Part shown: piece by piece, positions 32,775-41,932 of the stretch
How the letters are laid out: each line of letters begins with the position of its first letter
Position numbering within the stretch: position 1 is the stretch's first letter
Assembly: GCF_001485435.1 (NCBI RefSeq)
Contig: NZ_BCMS01000006.1
Span: 27,292-91,291, forward strand
Length of the DNA stretch: 64,000 bases
Direction of reading: 5' to 3'
DNA from: Deinococcus grandis
GTDB taxonomy: Bacteria; Deinococcota; Deinococci; Deinococcales; Deinococcaceae
Translations under genes and position numbers: made by a program
Notes under the pieces: model-generated
Told to the model about the DNA's origin: nothing
Database searches by the model: none
What the model saw: the letters and a program-made list of their open reading frames with translations, nothing else

Positions 32775-33583
32775 GCGGCGTCCTTGGGGTGCTGGACAAC
32801 GGTGGGGGTGGGGTCGAGGGGGGTGCGGAACAGGACCATGGCGCCGACGGCGCGCACCGTCAGCAGGCCGTGCGCGTCCAGCAGCGCGAGGGCCGCGCGG
32901 ACGGTGTCCGGAGTGAGCTTCATCTCCTGCGCGAGCGTGTCGGGCGTGCTGCTGGTCTGCCGGGCGGAGTGGTGCCGCAGGCGGTTCAGGACGCGCGTGG
33001 CAGTGCGGGTCAGGGGCGTGGCGGGTACCTGGGGCAGGAACGACTGGAGGTGCTGGTAGCGGGTGATGGCGACGGAGCGGCTGGTGCCGTGGATGACGAG
33101 CAGCTGGGCGTCTTCCCACGTGAGGAGCGCCAGGGCGTCGGCGACGTTCACCTGGTTCTTCAGGCCGAGGGCGCTGCGGAGCTGATCGAGGCTGAACTGC
33201 TTCTTCGGGTGCCGGGCGAGGTACGCGCAGATCTGGTCGGCGGTCGCGGCGGCACTCGCCTGCCGGGCAGTGACGGTCGAGGCGCGCCGGGCCTCGCGGG
33301 CCTCCGGGGCGGCGCTGGTCTTCATTTCCGGCCACGTCACGAAGCGGTACTCGAAGGGAGGCTTGGCGTACCCCTTGCGGCGCGTCCCGGGTCGTTTCTC
33401 AGCGGCGCCCTGCCTGACGAGACTCAGCAGGCGTTTGCTGGTCAGGGTCGGGTCGGCCGCCTGCTCACCGATCGAGGCACGCACCTCACCGCACACCAGC
33501 CACCGGCCCGCGTTCGCGTGCAGCGCACGGGCTTCCAGGGTGCCCTGCGTGGCGGTGGCCGGGTCGATGGGGCGGACGGTCAC
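32771..33583 (-). CDS. multi-winged-helix DNA-binding protein
   Basis: 270 residues from GTG 33583. At least three winged-helix units can be read: N-terminal GRWLVCGEVRASIGEQAADP, middle ICAYLARHPKKQFSLDQLRS and C-terminal STPDTLAQEMKLTPDTVRAA with wing GLLTVRAVGAMVLF. Similar in style to 36952-38559 and 53024-53800. A replication or transcription role is likely. Confidence 0.6.
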   Translation of the reverse strand: MTVRPIDPATATQGTLEARALHANAGRWLVCGEVRASIGEQAADPTLTSKRLLSLVRQGAAEKRPGTRRKGYAKPPFEYRFVTWPEMKTSAAPEAREARRASTVTARQASAAATADQICAYLARHPKKQFSLDQLRSALGLKNQVNVADALALLTWEDAQLLVIHGTSRSVAITRYQHLQSFLPQVPATPLTRTATRVLNRLRHHSARQTSSTPDTLAQEMKLTPDTVRAALALLDAHGLLTVRAVGAMVLFRTPLDPTPTVVQHPKDAA

Positions 33584-33870
33584 TCGCCCCTCCAGGGTTT
33601 CGTGACCTCGTACCGCTGCGCCTGCCCCTGCTGCTCGGTACCCAGGTGCGTCAACGTGAACCCCTGGTCCTTCGCGGCCTGCACGTACGCCTCAATGTCC
33701 TCCGGGCTCGGTACGTCGTCCGCGTACCCTTCGAACAGCACGTGGAAGCGCCGGAGGGTGGGGCTGCGCTTCGGGTGGATGGACACCCAGAACTGCGGGC
33801 GGGTGTAGCACCGCCTGACGCCCCGGTGCCCGTAGTTGAAGGCCTGGAGGATGAAGTCCTGGGTGTTCAC
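33580..33870 (-). CDS. small unknown protein
   Basis: 96 residues from GTG 33870. Aromatic-rich beta N-terminus (YTRPQFWVSIHPKRS, RRFHVLFEGYADDV) and a helix (SPEDIEAYVQAAKDQG); reads as a small ferredoxin-like alpha/beta fold. Confidence 0.55.
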   Translation of the reverse strand: MNTQDFILQAFNYGHRGVRRCYTRPQFWVSIHPKRSPTLRRFHVLFEGYADDVPSPEDIEAYVQAAKDQGFTLTHLGTEQQGQAQRYEVTKPWRGE

Positions 33871-34325
33871 AGCGGCACGCCCTGCGCCTTGAGTTGCTGG
33901 CGGACGCGGGCCTGCACGGTTTCGTCCGGAGCGAAGAAGCCCAGGGAGCCCCGGCAGGGAACGGGGTCCAGGAGGCGCACGGGGGTGCCGACGTGCAGGT
34001 GCAACTGGTTCGGGTCCACCCAGGGGCCGGTGCCGTTCTGGTCCACGGCCGTGAGCGTGAAGGCGCCGATGACCGCGCCGACGGTGCAGTCGCCCTTCAG
34101 GATCCGGTGCCCGGTCAGCTGCCGGATGAACGGCACGGCCGCGTCGTCGAACGTCCGGCTGGCGTGCAGGAGAACGACCTTGCCGATCTGCCGGCGGGCC
34201 TGGGCGAGCAGGCCGGGGCTGCGGAGCCAGTCGCGGTTCTCGACGGGCTTGCCGTGGTCGAGGATGGCGGTGCCCCAGGGTTCACGGATGCTGAGGGCCA
34301 GAAGGGGCGCGGGTGGGGTGGTCAT
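33867..34325 (-). CDS. ASCH/PUA-like protein
   Basis: 152 residues from ATG 34325. LSIREPWGTAILDHGKPVEN, KVVLLHASRTFD, GAVIGAFTLTAVD and RGSLGFF follow the ASCH-domain plan (PUA-like RNA- or modified-base-binding barrel). Such proteins are common in phage early regions; they may recognise or handle modified nucleotides. Confidence 0.8.
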   Translation of the reverse strand: MTTPPAPLLALSIREPWGTAILDHGKPVENRDWLRSPGLLAQARRQIGKVVLLHASRTFDDAAVPFIRQLTGHRILKGDCTVGAVIGAFTLTAVDQNGTGPWVDPNQLHLHVGTPVRLLDPVPCRGSLGFFAPDETVQARVRQQLKAQGVPL

Positions 34326-34822
34326 GCGGATGCTCCGGGGTGGCTCTTGAGGGCGTACTCGTCGAGGAGGGCGGCGCGGCGCTCGTAGTACGGGGCGTCC
34401 AGGCGGCGCCGGCGGGCGAGGTCCCGCTGGTACACGGCGGCCTCGCGGAAGGCGTGGGCGCTGCCCCGGACGAATGTCAGGGCGTTCAGGAACGTGAGGA
34501 CGTGCGGTCCCTGTTTCAGGGCGTAGCGGATGGCCCACAGGGGCAGGTGGTCGTGGTGGCTCAGGCGGGCGAGCAGCACGTCACTGCGCCAGAGGGCGAC
34601 TTCCCGGCTGGTGTGGTCGAGGCCGCTGTTGCGCTTCCAGCGGAGGTCCGTCCAGCGGATGGCCTGCATCGCCTGCCCGCCCGGGCGGACGCTCAGGGAG
34701 AGGAACGCGTCGCACTTCGGGCAGGAGCCGTGCCCGGCGTTGTGCCCGTGCAGCATCGCGAGACTGAGGGCGACTGCCGCCTCGTGCCCGCAGGCGGGGC
34801 AGGTGAAGGGCAGGCGGCTCAC
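34322..34822 (-). CDS. zinc-ribbon protein, unknown
   Basis: 166 residues from GTG 34822. N-terminal LPFTCPACGHEAAV and HGSCPKCDAFLSL make a CxxC...CxxC zinc ribbon; the rest is helical and basic (AAVYQRDLARRRRLDAPYYE). Confidence 0.65.
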   Translation of the reverse strand: MSRLPFTCPACGHEAAVALSLAMLHGHNAGHGSCPKCDAFLSLSVRPGGQAMQAIRWTDLRWKRNSGLDHTSREVALWRSDVLLARLSHHDHLPLWAIRYALKQGPHVLTFLNALTFVRGSAHAFREAAVYQRDLARRRRLDAPYYERRAALLDEYALKSHPGASA

Positions 34823-35490
34823 GCGGTCACCCGGCGGAACTCCACGGCGAACAGGTAGGGGTTGGCGTCCCAGCTGCCCGGGCCGTGTAACTCCTCCCAC
34901 TGCTGGCTGAACGCGGCGACCGGCTCACCCAGGCTGGCCTGGGCGCGCTCCACGGTGATGCCCTCGGCCAGGGCGTCGGCGTCGCTGAGGTCCTGCAGGC
35001 GCTGCACGCGGACCGTCAGGATTTCCAGGGTGATGCGGGACGCCCAGCGGGGCATGAAGCGGGGAGACGTCCAGCGCAGGGCGTGCCCGGTCCAACTGGC
35101 GGCGTACAGAACGCTCTCGGTCGTGCGCAGGCTGGCGGGCACTTCGGACGCCCGGCGCCGGTCACTCCAGCCCAGGTACCCGGCGGGCAGGCTGTCCCAC
35201 GCGTCACTGTCCGCGCTCGGGTCGGGCAGGAAGGCCTCCTTCACCCAGAGGTGATCACCGGCGCGCCCCATGGGGCACAGGTCGAGCAGCTCGGCGTGCG
35301 TGACGTCATGCCAGCTCATGCGGCGGTCCCGGAACGTCCAGTCGAACCCGGGGGTGCGGCTCGGGCCGAACTCTGTGATGGTGCCCATGCCGGGGAGGGC
35401 CGTGAGGATCCGGCGGGTCTGGGTCTTCGTGCCGTCCAGGATCTGCTGAACGCGCGGGCCGGTGAACACGATGGGGCGGGCCGTGCTCAT
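34819..35490 (-). CDS. phage ASCH-family protein
   Basis: 223 residues from ATG 35490. Matches a widespread phage protein type: PIVFTGPRVQQILDGTKTQT (near RR), GDHLWVKEAF, RFMPRWASRITLEILTVRVQ, LAEGI, FSQQWEELHGPGSWDANPYL. This is an ASCH-like beta barrel. Role unproved; probably nucleotide or RNA related. Confidence 0.82.
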   Translation of the reverse strand: MSTARPIVFTGPRVQQILDGTKTQTRRILTALPGMGTITEFGPSRTPGFDWTFRDRRMSWHDVTHAELLDLCPMGRAGDHLWVKEAFLPDPSADSDAWDSLPAGYLGWSDRRRASEVPASLRTTESVLYAASWTGHALRWTSPRFMPRWASRITLEILTVRVQRLQDLSDADALAEGITVERAQASLGEPVAAFSQQWEELHGPGSWDANPYLFAVEFRRVTA

Positions 35491-35780
35491 GCGTGCCCCC
35501 GGGTGCGGGCGCGCTCGGCGGCGCAGGTGGGGCAGGGGCAGCACGTCTTGCGAACGGCGTCGAACGCGCCCGAGAGGACCGGCAGGAGGTGGCGGGCGTC
35601 GCCGTTCACGACGGTCAGTGCATTCCCGCTTGCTGGGACGGCCAGGAGGGCCACGGAGAACCCGGCGGCGCGCAGGTCGTCCACGAGGCCCTGCATGCGC
35701 GTCTGGAGTTCCGGCGTGAGGTCGGGATGGGTGAGCGTGTCGGGGAGGGGCGTGCCTGCGTCGAAGATGATGTTGCTCAC
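35487..35780 (-). CDS. small unknown protein with Cys cluster
   Basis: 97 residues from GTG 35780 (GTGA). A helix (ELQTRMQGLVDDLRAAGFSV), then a basic C-terminus with CCPCPTCAAERAR, a possible zinc or metal site. Confidence 0.55.
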   Translation of the reverse strand: MSNIIFDAGTPLPDTLTHPDLTPELQTRMQGLVDDLRAAGFSVALLAVPASGNALTVVNGDARHLLPVLSGAFDAVRKTCCPCPTCAAERARTRGHA

Positions 35781-36955
35781 GCGGCCACCGCTCCGGTGCG
35801 GCGCAGGCGGTCGCGCAGGTGTGCCTTGCGGTGGGTGTCGGTCGGATACTCGTGCTCCCAGGCTTCGACGAGGTGCGGGGGGATGGCCTGGTCGGCTTCC
35901 ATGCGGGTGCCGCTGGCGCGGGTGGGGACGCCGTGGTCCGTGAGGTACGCGGCGCAGCTCATGGCGGCCAGGTACGGGTTGGTGATGGGCGCGGGCTGGG
36001 GCATGGGGGTCTCCTGGGGTGCACTGACGTCAGTGCGGACCTGCTGGGCCTGGGTGAGTTCACTCTCGAGGCGTTCGCACTCGCGGTTCAGGTGCGCGAT
36101 GACCTTCTGCGCTTCCTGCCCGTCGCGTTCGAGCTGCTGGATGCGGTTGCGGGTGTCCCGCTCGCGGTTGACCGTGGCGCTGCGCTCGCTGGCCAGGGTG
36201 TCCTTCAGGCGCTGGACCTCCGCGTCCGCCTGGGCCCGCTCGCGGGTGATCTGGGCCTGCGCCGCGTCGAGCATCCGCCGGGCGTCCGTGGCGTCCGCCT
36301 GGGCCTGATCGGCCGCGCGGGTCGCCATCTGCACGTCCTCCTCGACGGCCGCGCGCAGCCCCGCCTCCCGGGCGTCCAGCTCGGCGGCGCGGGCGTCCAG
36401 GGCGGCGGCACGCGCGTTGAGGTCGGCCACGCACCGCTGGTAGTCGGCCTTCATTTCCGTGTCGGCCTGCGCGATCATCCGCTGCAGGTCCGCTTCCTTC
36501 TGATCCATGAACGCCTGCGCTTTGGCCTGCGCGAACTGAACCTCGGCGTTCATCGTGATGAACAGCTGCTCGTCGAACTGCGTGATCTGCGCGTTAATGT
36601 CGCTCACGGCGACTTTCGACCCGCCGCGCATCAGGCCCGCCACGCCGGACTGCACGCAGCTCAGCGCCAGGCGCACCAGGGGCGCGGAGGCCGTGTCGGT
36701 GTGCTGCGCCAGGAGACGGCTCAGGAGGTGTTCCGCGTCGCGGATGTAACGCCCCAGCTGAGCGTCAGGCATCGTGCGGATGGTGTCCTCGATGCGCCGG
36801 GCGACGTGCAGGCTCTTGGGCGTGAGTTCCACCCGGTCGAGGTGCAGCACCAGCTCGTGCTCCCCGACCTCGTACGTCCTGAAGCGGTGGTCTTTGCCGT
36901 GCAGGGCGCGCTGCACGGCGCTGGCGATCAGGTACCGGCTGCCCAGGGCGTTCAC
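35777..36955 (-). CDS. long coiled-coil protein
   Basis: 392 residues from GTG 36955. N-terminal ~110 residues are globular (HELVLHLDRVELTPKSLHVA). Residues ~125-310 form an extended coiled coil (ELDAREAGLRAAVEEDVQMA). A linker with VRTDVSAPQ holds the in-gene palindrome GCACTGACGTCAGTGC, and the last ~70 residues are globular. It may scaffold a DNA complex with the neighbouring multi-winged-helix protein. Confidence 0.6.
   Translation of the reverse strand: MNALGSRYLIASAVQRALHGKDHRFRTYEVGEHELVLHLDRVELTPKSLHVARRIEDTIRTMPDAQLGRYIRDAEHLLSRLLAQHTDTASAPLVRLALSCVQSGVAGLMRGGSKVAVSDINAQITQFDEQLFITMNAEVQFAQAKAQAFMDQKEADLQRMIAQADTEMKADYQRCVADLNARAAALDARAAELDAREAGLRAAVEEDVQMATRAADQAQADATDARRMLDAAQAQITRERAQADAEVQRLKDTLASERSATVNRERDTRNRIQQLERDGQEAQKVIAHLNRECERLESELTQAQQVRTDVSAPQETPMPQPAPITNPYLAAMSCAAYLTDHGVPTRASGTRMEADQAIPPHLVEAWEHEYPTDTHRKAHLRDRLRRTGAVAA
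36021..36036. repeat. palindrome GCACTGACGTCAGTGC, copy 2
   Basis: Perfect 16-bp palindrome inside the coiled-coil gene, in a linker; it encodes RTDVSA in that gene's frame. Confidence 0.8.
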
Positions 36956-38559
36956 GCGGCCACCTCGTCGGCGGCCGGGGCGACCTGGAACAGCAGCAGG
37001 CTGCCGACGCGGGTCCAGCGCAGGCGACTCTGGTGGTAGTGCAGGACCCCCAGGGCTTCCACGACGTCCTCGCGGCTGACGTACGCGGCGACGGCGAGGT
37101 TCGTGATGCTTTCCTTCCCGCCCCGGTCCGTGACCAGCAGCAGGACCTGTTCGACCTTGCGGCCCAGGTCGGTCAGGTGGTCCGCCTGCGGCATGGGGAT
37201 CTCGCTGGTGATGTCCTCCAGGCGGTACGTGGCGCGCACGCCGAAGCCGCTGCCGTCCTCGCGGACGATCACGTTATCGTCGGTGAGCATCTGCACGGCG
37301 GTCCGCAGGTGACTGAGGGCCAGGCCGGTGGCCTTGATCAGGTCGTTCTCGGTCATGGCCTTGCCCGCCTCGGTCAGGGCGGTCTTCACGACCGCGCAGT
37401 TCTTGACGCGCTGTTCGAGGATCTCGGTGGGGGCGATCACGCCGCTGCCGGGCTGGCGCGGCGCTTCAGGCTTTTTTGCGGGGACCTGCTCGAACTGGAC
37501 CTGGGGGCGGGTGTCGCCGGGCACGCGGTACACGTATGGCTGGTCCTCGTTGATGCGCTCGACGAGGCCTTTGACGAGCAGGCGGTGCAGGCTCATGCCC
37601 GCGAGGCCGTTGGTGACGTTCAGGTGCGCGGCGATGGGGGGGATGACGGAGGGACCTCGTGCGTCCAGGTACGCCAGTGCGCGGCCGTCCACGGATTCCG
37701 GGTCGGGGCGGGCCGGTGCGGCCGGTGCCGGTGCAGGCTCGGGCGTGACGGCTTCAGGGTCGGCGCTGCTGGGCTGGCCGGGTTCCTCGCTGTCCTCAGT
37801 GTCGCTGTCGGGGGTCTGCGCCATGGTGTCGGCGTAGTCGAGGAGGACCTTGACGCCGCTGCTGGTCGCCCGGTGCCTGTAGGGGGTGCCCTCGCGGGCG
37901 ATGAGGCGCTGCGTGGCGTAGACGCTCAGGGTGCTGCCGACGGTGCCCTTGGGCAACGCGGTCTGCTCGATGATCTCCACGGCGGTCGCGCCCGGGTGCC
38001 GCGCGACGAACAGCAGGATCTGCAGGCGGTTGGGCAGGTCGCTCGCCTCGATGTGCTCCAGGCCCGGCGCACTGACGTCAGTGCGCGGCGTGGGAACGGC
38101 CGGTGCCGCCAGGACCTCGGCGGGTTCGGTCGTGACCTGGGTTGGCGTCTCCACCCACGTCGGAACGGGGACCGGCTCGACTGGCAGGGTCGGCAGGTCC
38201 TGGGTGGGCTGCGCCTCCTGCTGGGTGTCAGCCTGAGCGGCGACGTCGCTGACGTGGTGCATAGGTGCCACCCCGTCAAAGTAGTCCGCCGCGTTGACGG
38301 TCCGCGTGGCGACCTGCGCTGCGTCCGCGCCGGTGTGGATGTGCAGGAAGGGAGCGATGATCGCGCCGATGCTCCCCAGGCGGTCGCGGGCGCTGAGGCT
38401 GACCGTCAGGGCCCGCATGGCGTCGGCTTTCTTCTGCTGCAGCTCCTCGATCTCCTGGTTCAGGTTCGCGATGACCGCCTCGTGATGCTCGAGGCGCGCG
38501 GCCTGCTGCTCCAGTTCGATCAGTTGGGCGCTCAGGGGGGTGGTGTCAGGGGTGGTCAT
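36952..38559 (-). CDS. multi-winged-helix protein with coiled-coil N-end
   Basis: 535 residues. N-terminal coiled coil (LIELEQQAARLEHHEAVIAN), a Pro-rich linker holding PRTDVSAPG, then about four winged-helix units: LQILLFVARHPGATAVEIIE; ALAYLDARGPSVIPPIAAHL; MTENDLIKATGLALSHLRTA; and VEQVLLLVTDRGGKESITNL. Repeated wings suggest binding of a long DNA site or a filament. Confidence 0.65.
   Translation of the reverse strand: MTTPDTTPLSAQLIELEQQAARLEHHEAVIANLNQEIEELQQKKADAMRALTVSLSARDRLGSIGAIIAPFLHIHTGADAAQVATRTVNAADYFDGVAPMHHVSDVAAQADTQQEAQPTQDLPTLPVEPVPVPTWVETPTQVTTEPAEVLAAPAVPTPRTDVSAPGLEHIEASDLPNRLQILLFVARHPGATAVEIIEQTALPKGTVGSTLSVYATQRLIAREGTPYRHRATSSGVKVLLDYADTMAQTPDSDTEDSEEPGQPSSADPEAVTPEPAPAPAAPARPDPESVDGRALAYLDARGPSVIPPIAAHLNVTNGLAGMSLHRLLVKGLVERINEDQPYVYRVPGDTRPQVQFEQVPAKKPEAPRQPGSGVIAPTEILEQRVKNCAVVKTALTEAGKAMTENDLIKATGLALSHLRTAVQMLTDDNVIVREDGSGFGVRATYRLEDITSEIPMPQADHLTDLGRKVEQVLLLVTDRGGKESITNLAVAAYVSREDVVEALGVLHYHQSRLRWTRVGSLLLFQVAPAADEVAA
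38067..38086. repeat. palindrome GCGCACTGACGTCAGTGCGC, copy 3
   Basis: Perfect 20-bp palindrome in the Pro-rich linker of the multi-winged-helix gene; encodes RTDVSA on the minus strand. Confidence 0.8.
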
Positions 38560-38560
38560 G

Positions 38561-39109
38561 TCAGCTCCAGTCGCCGAACAGGCTCGGCATGCGGGTGGGG
38601 GTCAGTGCGGGCGGCGCGGTCAGGTCGGGCGGGGGAGAGGCGCGCGCCTGCGGCGGCGGGGGGTCGGGCGTCAGGGCCGGGATGGGTGGCGGTGCGTCCA
38701 GCGGGCACCACCCGCCGGGCCGCGCGAGGCCTTCACCGCCGGGCGCGCGGACGTGCGCGGCGCGGGTACCGTCGGGCCACGTCAGGACGCCGGTGACGGT
38801 CGCGCGGGGGAACACGTCGGTGCGGACCTCCTGCCCAGGCTCGGGGAGGTCGGTGGGGTCCGGGGCGGCAACCTGGTCAGGTTCGACAGGATTAGCGCGC
38901 GCGGCCTCTGCTGCGGCCGGGGCGCTGCCCTTCACGCGGGGCACGTACCCCAGCGTCCGCAGGCGCGAGTACTCGTCCATGCTCAGGTCCTCGACCGTGC
39001 AGGCCTGCGCGGCCATGGTCACCTTGAAGCGGTCCCCGAACCCGGCAGGGTGATCGCAGGTCACGGCATGCAGGAAGCCGCGGGCGTTTCGGGCAATGAG
39101 GACCCGCAT
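38561..39109 (-). CDS. unknown protein with Pro-rich tail
   Basis: 182 residues from ATG 39109 (TGATG overlap with the gene before). N-terminal ~60 residues are globular (FLHAVTCDHPAGFGDRFKVT); a linker with VRTDVFPRA resembles the RTDVSA linkers of the two genes downstream, and its DNA (38811-38828) looks like a decayed copy of the palindrome. C-terminus is Pro-rich. Confidence 0.55.
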   Translation of the reverse strand: MRVLIARNARGFLHAVTCDHPAGFGDRFKVTMAAQACTVEDLSMDEYSRLRTLGYVPRVKGSAPAAAEAARANPVEPDQVAAPDPTDLPEPGQEVRTDVFPRATVTGVLTWPDGTRAAHVRAPGGEGLARPGGWCPLDAPPPIPALTPDPPPPQARASPPPDLTAPPALTPTRMPSLFGDWS

Positions 39110-39600
39110 CAGCGCCACTCCTCGCCGTGCTGCCAGTGGCTGCCGTCGCTGTTCTTCCGGGCGAGCTTCAGGAGCTTGCGGGTCATATCGAGGCGTTCCA
39201 GGGGGATGCCCAGCCGCTCAGCGGTCGGGCGGTCCACGAGTTCCTGCTGCATGAACGCCAGGAGGAGGCCTTGCTGGAACGCGGCGACCTCCACGATCAG
39301 GCGGCAGGCCTGCGCGTACTTCTGGAGGTGCGCCAGGTCCGCCGGGCTGGTCAGGGCGCCCACCCGGGCGATGACGCCCTCGATGTCCAGCGCTAGGTCC
39401 AGCAGGTAGTCCGCCTGACCGGGGCTGGGGCAGCGGACGTCCAGCAGGTGCGCGAGGTGTGCCGTGAAGCCCGACTCGGTCAGCAGGTGCTCCTGTCCCT
39501 TCGCGGCCGCCAGTGCCTCGGGCAGCGTGGCGTCTTTCGGAGCGAGGCGCAGCGCGAGGTCGCGCAGTTCCGCGCTGATCGGCGTGACGACGGCCGCCAT
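39109..39600 (-). CDS. unknown helical early protein
   Basis: 163 residues from ATG 39600 (overlaps the previous stop). All-helical (ISAELRDLALRLAPKDATLP, KYAQACRLIVEVAAFQQGLL). No known motif. Confidence 0.55.
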   Translation of the reverse strand: MAAVVTPISAELRDLALRLAPKDATLPEALAAAKGQEHLLTESGFTAHLAHLLDVRCPSPGQADYLLDLALDIEGVIARVGALTSPADLAHLQKYAQACRLIVEVAAFQQGLLLAFMQQELVDRPTAERLGIPLERLDMTRKLLKLARKNSDGSHWQHGEEWR

Positions 39601-39872
39601 CAGCCGGCCCGTCCGATGCCCCAGCGGGCGCAGTAGTCGTTCGCGTGATCCCAGCCCGGGTACCACTCGCTCCGCACCTCGCCCTGCACACCACCAGGGC
39701 AGGCGCGGCGCATGTGGTCCATGCGGGCCGCCCAGCCCTGCGCGAACCCCGCCGCGCGCGTCAGGGAGTCCGCGTGCGCGACGACCTGGCGGTTCAGGAC
39801 CACCGCGACACGCGTGGGCCGGGAGGGCGTGGTGGCCGCCTGGAACAGCAGGGAGGACGGCTCGGTCGTCAC
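39600..39872 (-). CDS. small unknown protein
   Basis: 90 residues from GTG 39872 (GTGA). Contains TRAAGFAQGWAARMDHMRRA and W/Y-rich YPGWDHANDYCARWG. Coupled to the ParB-like gene upstream. Confidence 0.55.
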   Translation of the reverse strand: MTTEPSSLLFQAATTPSRPTRVAVVLNRQVVAHADSLTRAAGFAQGWAARMDHMRRACPGGVQGEVRSEWYPGWDHANDYCARWGIGRAG

Positions 39873-41932
39873 TGCGTCCCTCGGTCCTGCTGGACGGCGG
39901 GGAACTGCACGATGCGGGGCACGAATCCTTCGCGGTGCAGGGCGTCCGCGTGCTCCAGGATGCGGGCGCGCATTTCCTTCAGGGTGCTGCAATCCTCGAC
40001 GAGCGCGCGGCCCAGTCCGGCCTCCTCGGCCAGGGCGATCAGTTCATGCCGGGGGTAGCGTTTGAGCCACTCGTCGGTGAGTTTGAAGTCGCGCGCCAGC
40101 GCGGTGTTCGCGCCAGTCTGCGCGGCGAGAATGCTGTACAGCGGCGCGGCGGGATGTTCGGCCATGCTGTAGTGCACCCAGTCGTACGTGACGGCGGCCG
40201 TGAGGGTGTTCAGAGCGTCGAGCAGTTCGGTCTGCGTCCAGGTGGCGAGGCGTTCGAACAGCTTCACGCTGTCCGCTTCCACGCCGCCGCGCAGGTGGCC
40301 GACGCGGACCGTGGAGGCTGCGTCGACGCCGCGGTTCGGGATGCCCTGGACGCGTGCCTGGAGTTGATCGAGCCGCTCGGCGAGCAGGGTGGGGATCAGG
40401 GCGGGTTCTGCGACAGGCACTTCGGTCGAAAGGCGGACCCCGGTGCGGCCCTCGCTGCCGTTGGCGCTGCCGCCCATGATCAGCCCGTGCACCGCGAGGA
40501 TCAGACCCAGGTGCGGGTGGCCCAGCAGGCTCTCGCGCAGGGCGCGGGCGCGGTAGTGGTGCGCCTCCAGGAATGCCGATTCCGGCATGGCGCGGACCGG
40601 GGCGTCCGGCGCGGCCTGACCGGTGGCGACGGCAGCGGCCTTCGCGCTGGCCTTCAGGCGGTATTTCTCGCTGGTCTCGACCTTGCCGGAGGAGGTGTTC
40701 ACGAAGTAGATCAGGCCAGTCGGGGCGGTGTACGAGTACTCGTACTTCTTGTTGCTATCAAGGGAGCCCCACAGGCTCGTGCCAGTCTCGACCGCGACGA
40801 ACTGGTGCTTGCCTTTCGCGCGGGCCTTCTCCGCCTGGGCGTTCGCCCATTCCAGCTGCTTCTGCAGGGCGCCGTTCTTGTCCTCGAAGTACGGGGGGAA
40901 CGCGTCGAACAGGTCCCGGCGAACCGCGAGGCCACTCTTCTCCACGTTGAAGCGGGCGTGTTCGACCAGGAACTGCCCGTCGGTGAGTAACTCGCCGAGT
41001 TTCTTCGCGGAGTGCCCACGCTGCGCCCAGTTCAGGAGTTCCTGCTGCAGCTGGGCGCCGGTCGCGCGGGCGATGACCATGGCGGACGCGAGGCTGACCT
41101 GTCCGTTGTCCAGCGCTTCACGGGTGGCGGTCAGGAGGTTCTTCGCGACGAGGATACGGTCCGCGACGGGTTGCGCGGTCTTGAAGCCGAACATGGCCTG
41201 GATCTCCTCGATGCTGCGTCCGGCGGCGTTCAGGCGCTGCATGGCCTCGCATTCCTCCAGGGCGGTCATGGAGCGGCGGCGCATGTTCTCCGTGGCGCTG
41301 ATGCTGAGCGCCTCGGCGTCCGTCAGGTCGCGGATGTTCACGAGCAGCGTCAGCGCCGTCTCGCCGTTCTCCTGGCGGAGCAGCTGCGCGCGGCGGCGGG
41401 ATTCACCGGCGACGATCTCGACCTGCCCGTCGGCGTTCCAGCGGCCCGTGGCGTTCTCGATCTGCCCCTCGGCCTTCAGGCTGGCGGCGAGTTCCTCGAT
41501 GGCGGCCGGATCGTAGTGACTGCGGACGTTGCAGCCGCTGCGCGCGGTCTGGCCCAGGGGCACGGCATGGAGGCCCAGGGTGCCAGGCGTGAGGTCGGCG
41601 GAGGAGAGGAGTGCCGGGGTGCCGGGCGGGACCGCCGGGGCGGGGGTGCCGTCCTGGTCGGCGACGGGGTTCTCCCTGGCGGCTTTGCGGGTCTGCTTGA
41701 CCTTGATCTGGGCGGGAAGTTCGGTGGTCACGGGGTCCTCCTGGGTGACGGGGCGGTCGGGGCGAACCAGGGTGCAGTCCTCGGCGGGCACGTTGTGTTC
41801 CACGCCGTCCACGTCGAGATCGACGATCAGGACACTGCGGTCGATGATGCTAGGGCGGACGCGGAGGACCGTGCCGGTCACGGGGCCGCTCAGGCTCATG
41901 CCGGTGACGGTCTGGCCGGAGCGGAAGGTCAC
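39869..41932 (-). CDS. large ParB-like (ParB N-domain) phage protein
   Basis: 687 residues from GTG 41932 (GTGA). Residues 1-60 are a small beta domain. Residues ~125-245 are the ParB/sulfiredoxin-like fold: YDPAAIEELAASLKAEGQIE, EIVAGESRRRAQLLR and SATENMRRRSMTALEECEAM, followed by a KorB-like helix-turn-helix (MFGFKTAQPVADRILVAKNL). The remaining ~400 residues are unlike partition ParBs. Phage proteins of this type may be DNA nicking or DNA-binding factors in replication rather than segregation. Confidence 0.75.
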   Translation of the reverse strand: MTFRSGQTVTGMSLSGPVTGTVLRVRPSIIDRSVLIVDLDVDGVEHNVPAEDCTLVRPDRPVTQEDPVTTELPAQIKVKQTRKAARENPVADQDGTPAPAVPPGTPALLSSADLTPGTLGLHAVPLGQTARSGCNVRSHYDPAAIEELAASLKAEGQIENATGRWNADGQVEIVAGESRRRAQLLRQENGETALTLLVNIRDLTDAEALSISATENMRRRSMTALEECEAMQRLNAAGRSIEEIQAMFGFKTAQPVADRILVAKNLLTATREALDNGQVSLASAMVIARATGAQLQQELLNWAQRGHSAKKLGELLTDGQFLVEHARFNVEKSGLAVRRDLFDAFPPYFEDKNGALQKQLEWANAQAEKARAKGKHQFVAVETGTSLWGSLDSNKKYEYSYTAPTGLIYFVNTSSGKVETSEKYRLKASAKAAAVATGQAAPDAPVRAMPESAFLEAHHYRARALRESLLGHPHLGLILAVHGLIMGGSANGSEGRTGVRLSTEVPVAEPALIPTLLAERLDQLQARVQGIPNRGVDAASTVRVGHLRGGVEADSVKLFERLATWTQTELLDALNTLTAAVTYDWVHYSMAEHPAAPLYSILAAQTGANTALARDFKLTDEWLKRYPRHELIALAEEAGLGRALVEDCSTLKEMRARILEHADALHREGFVPRIVQFPAVQQDRGTQ

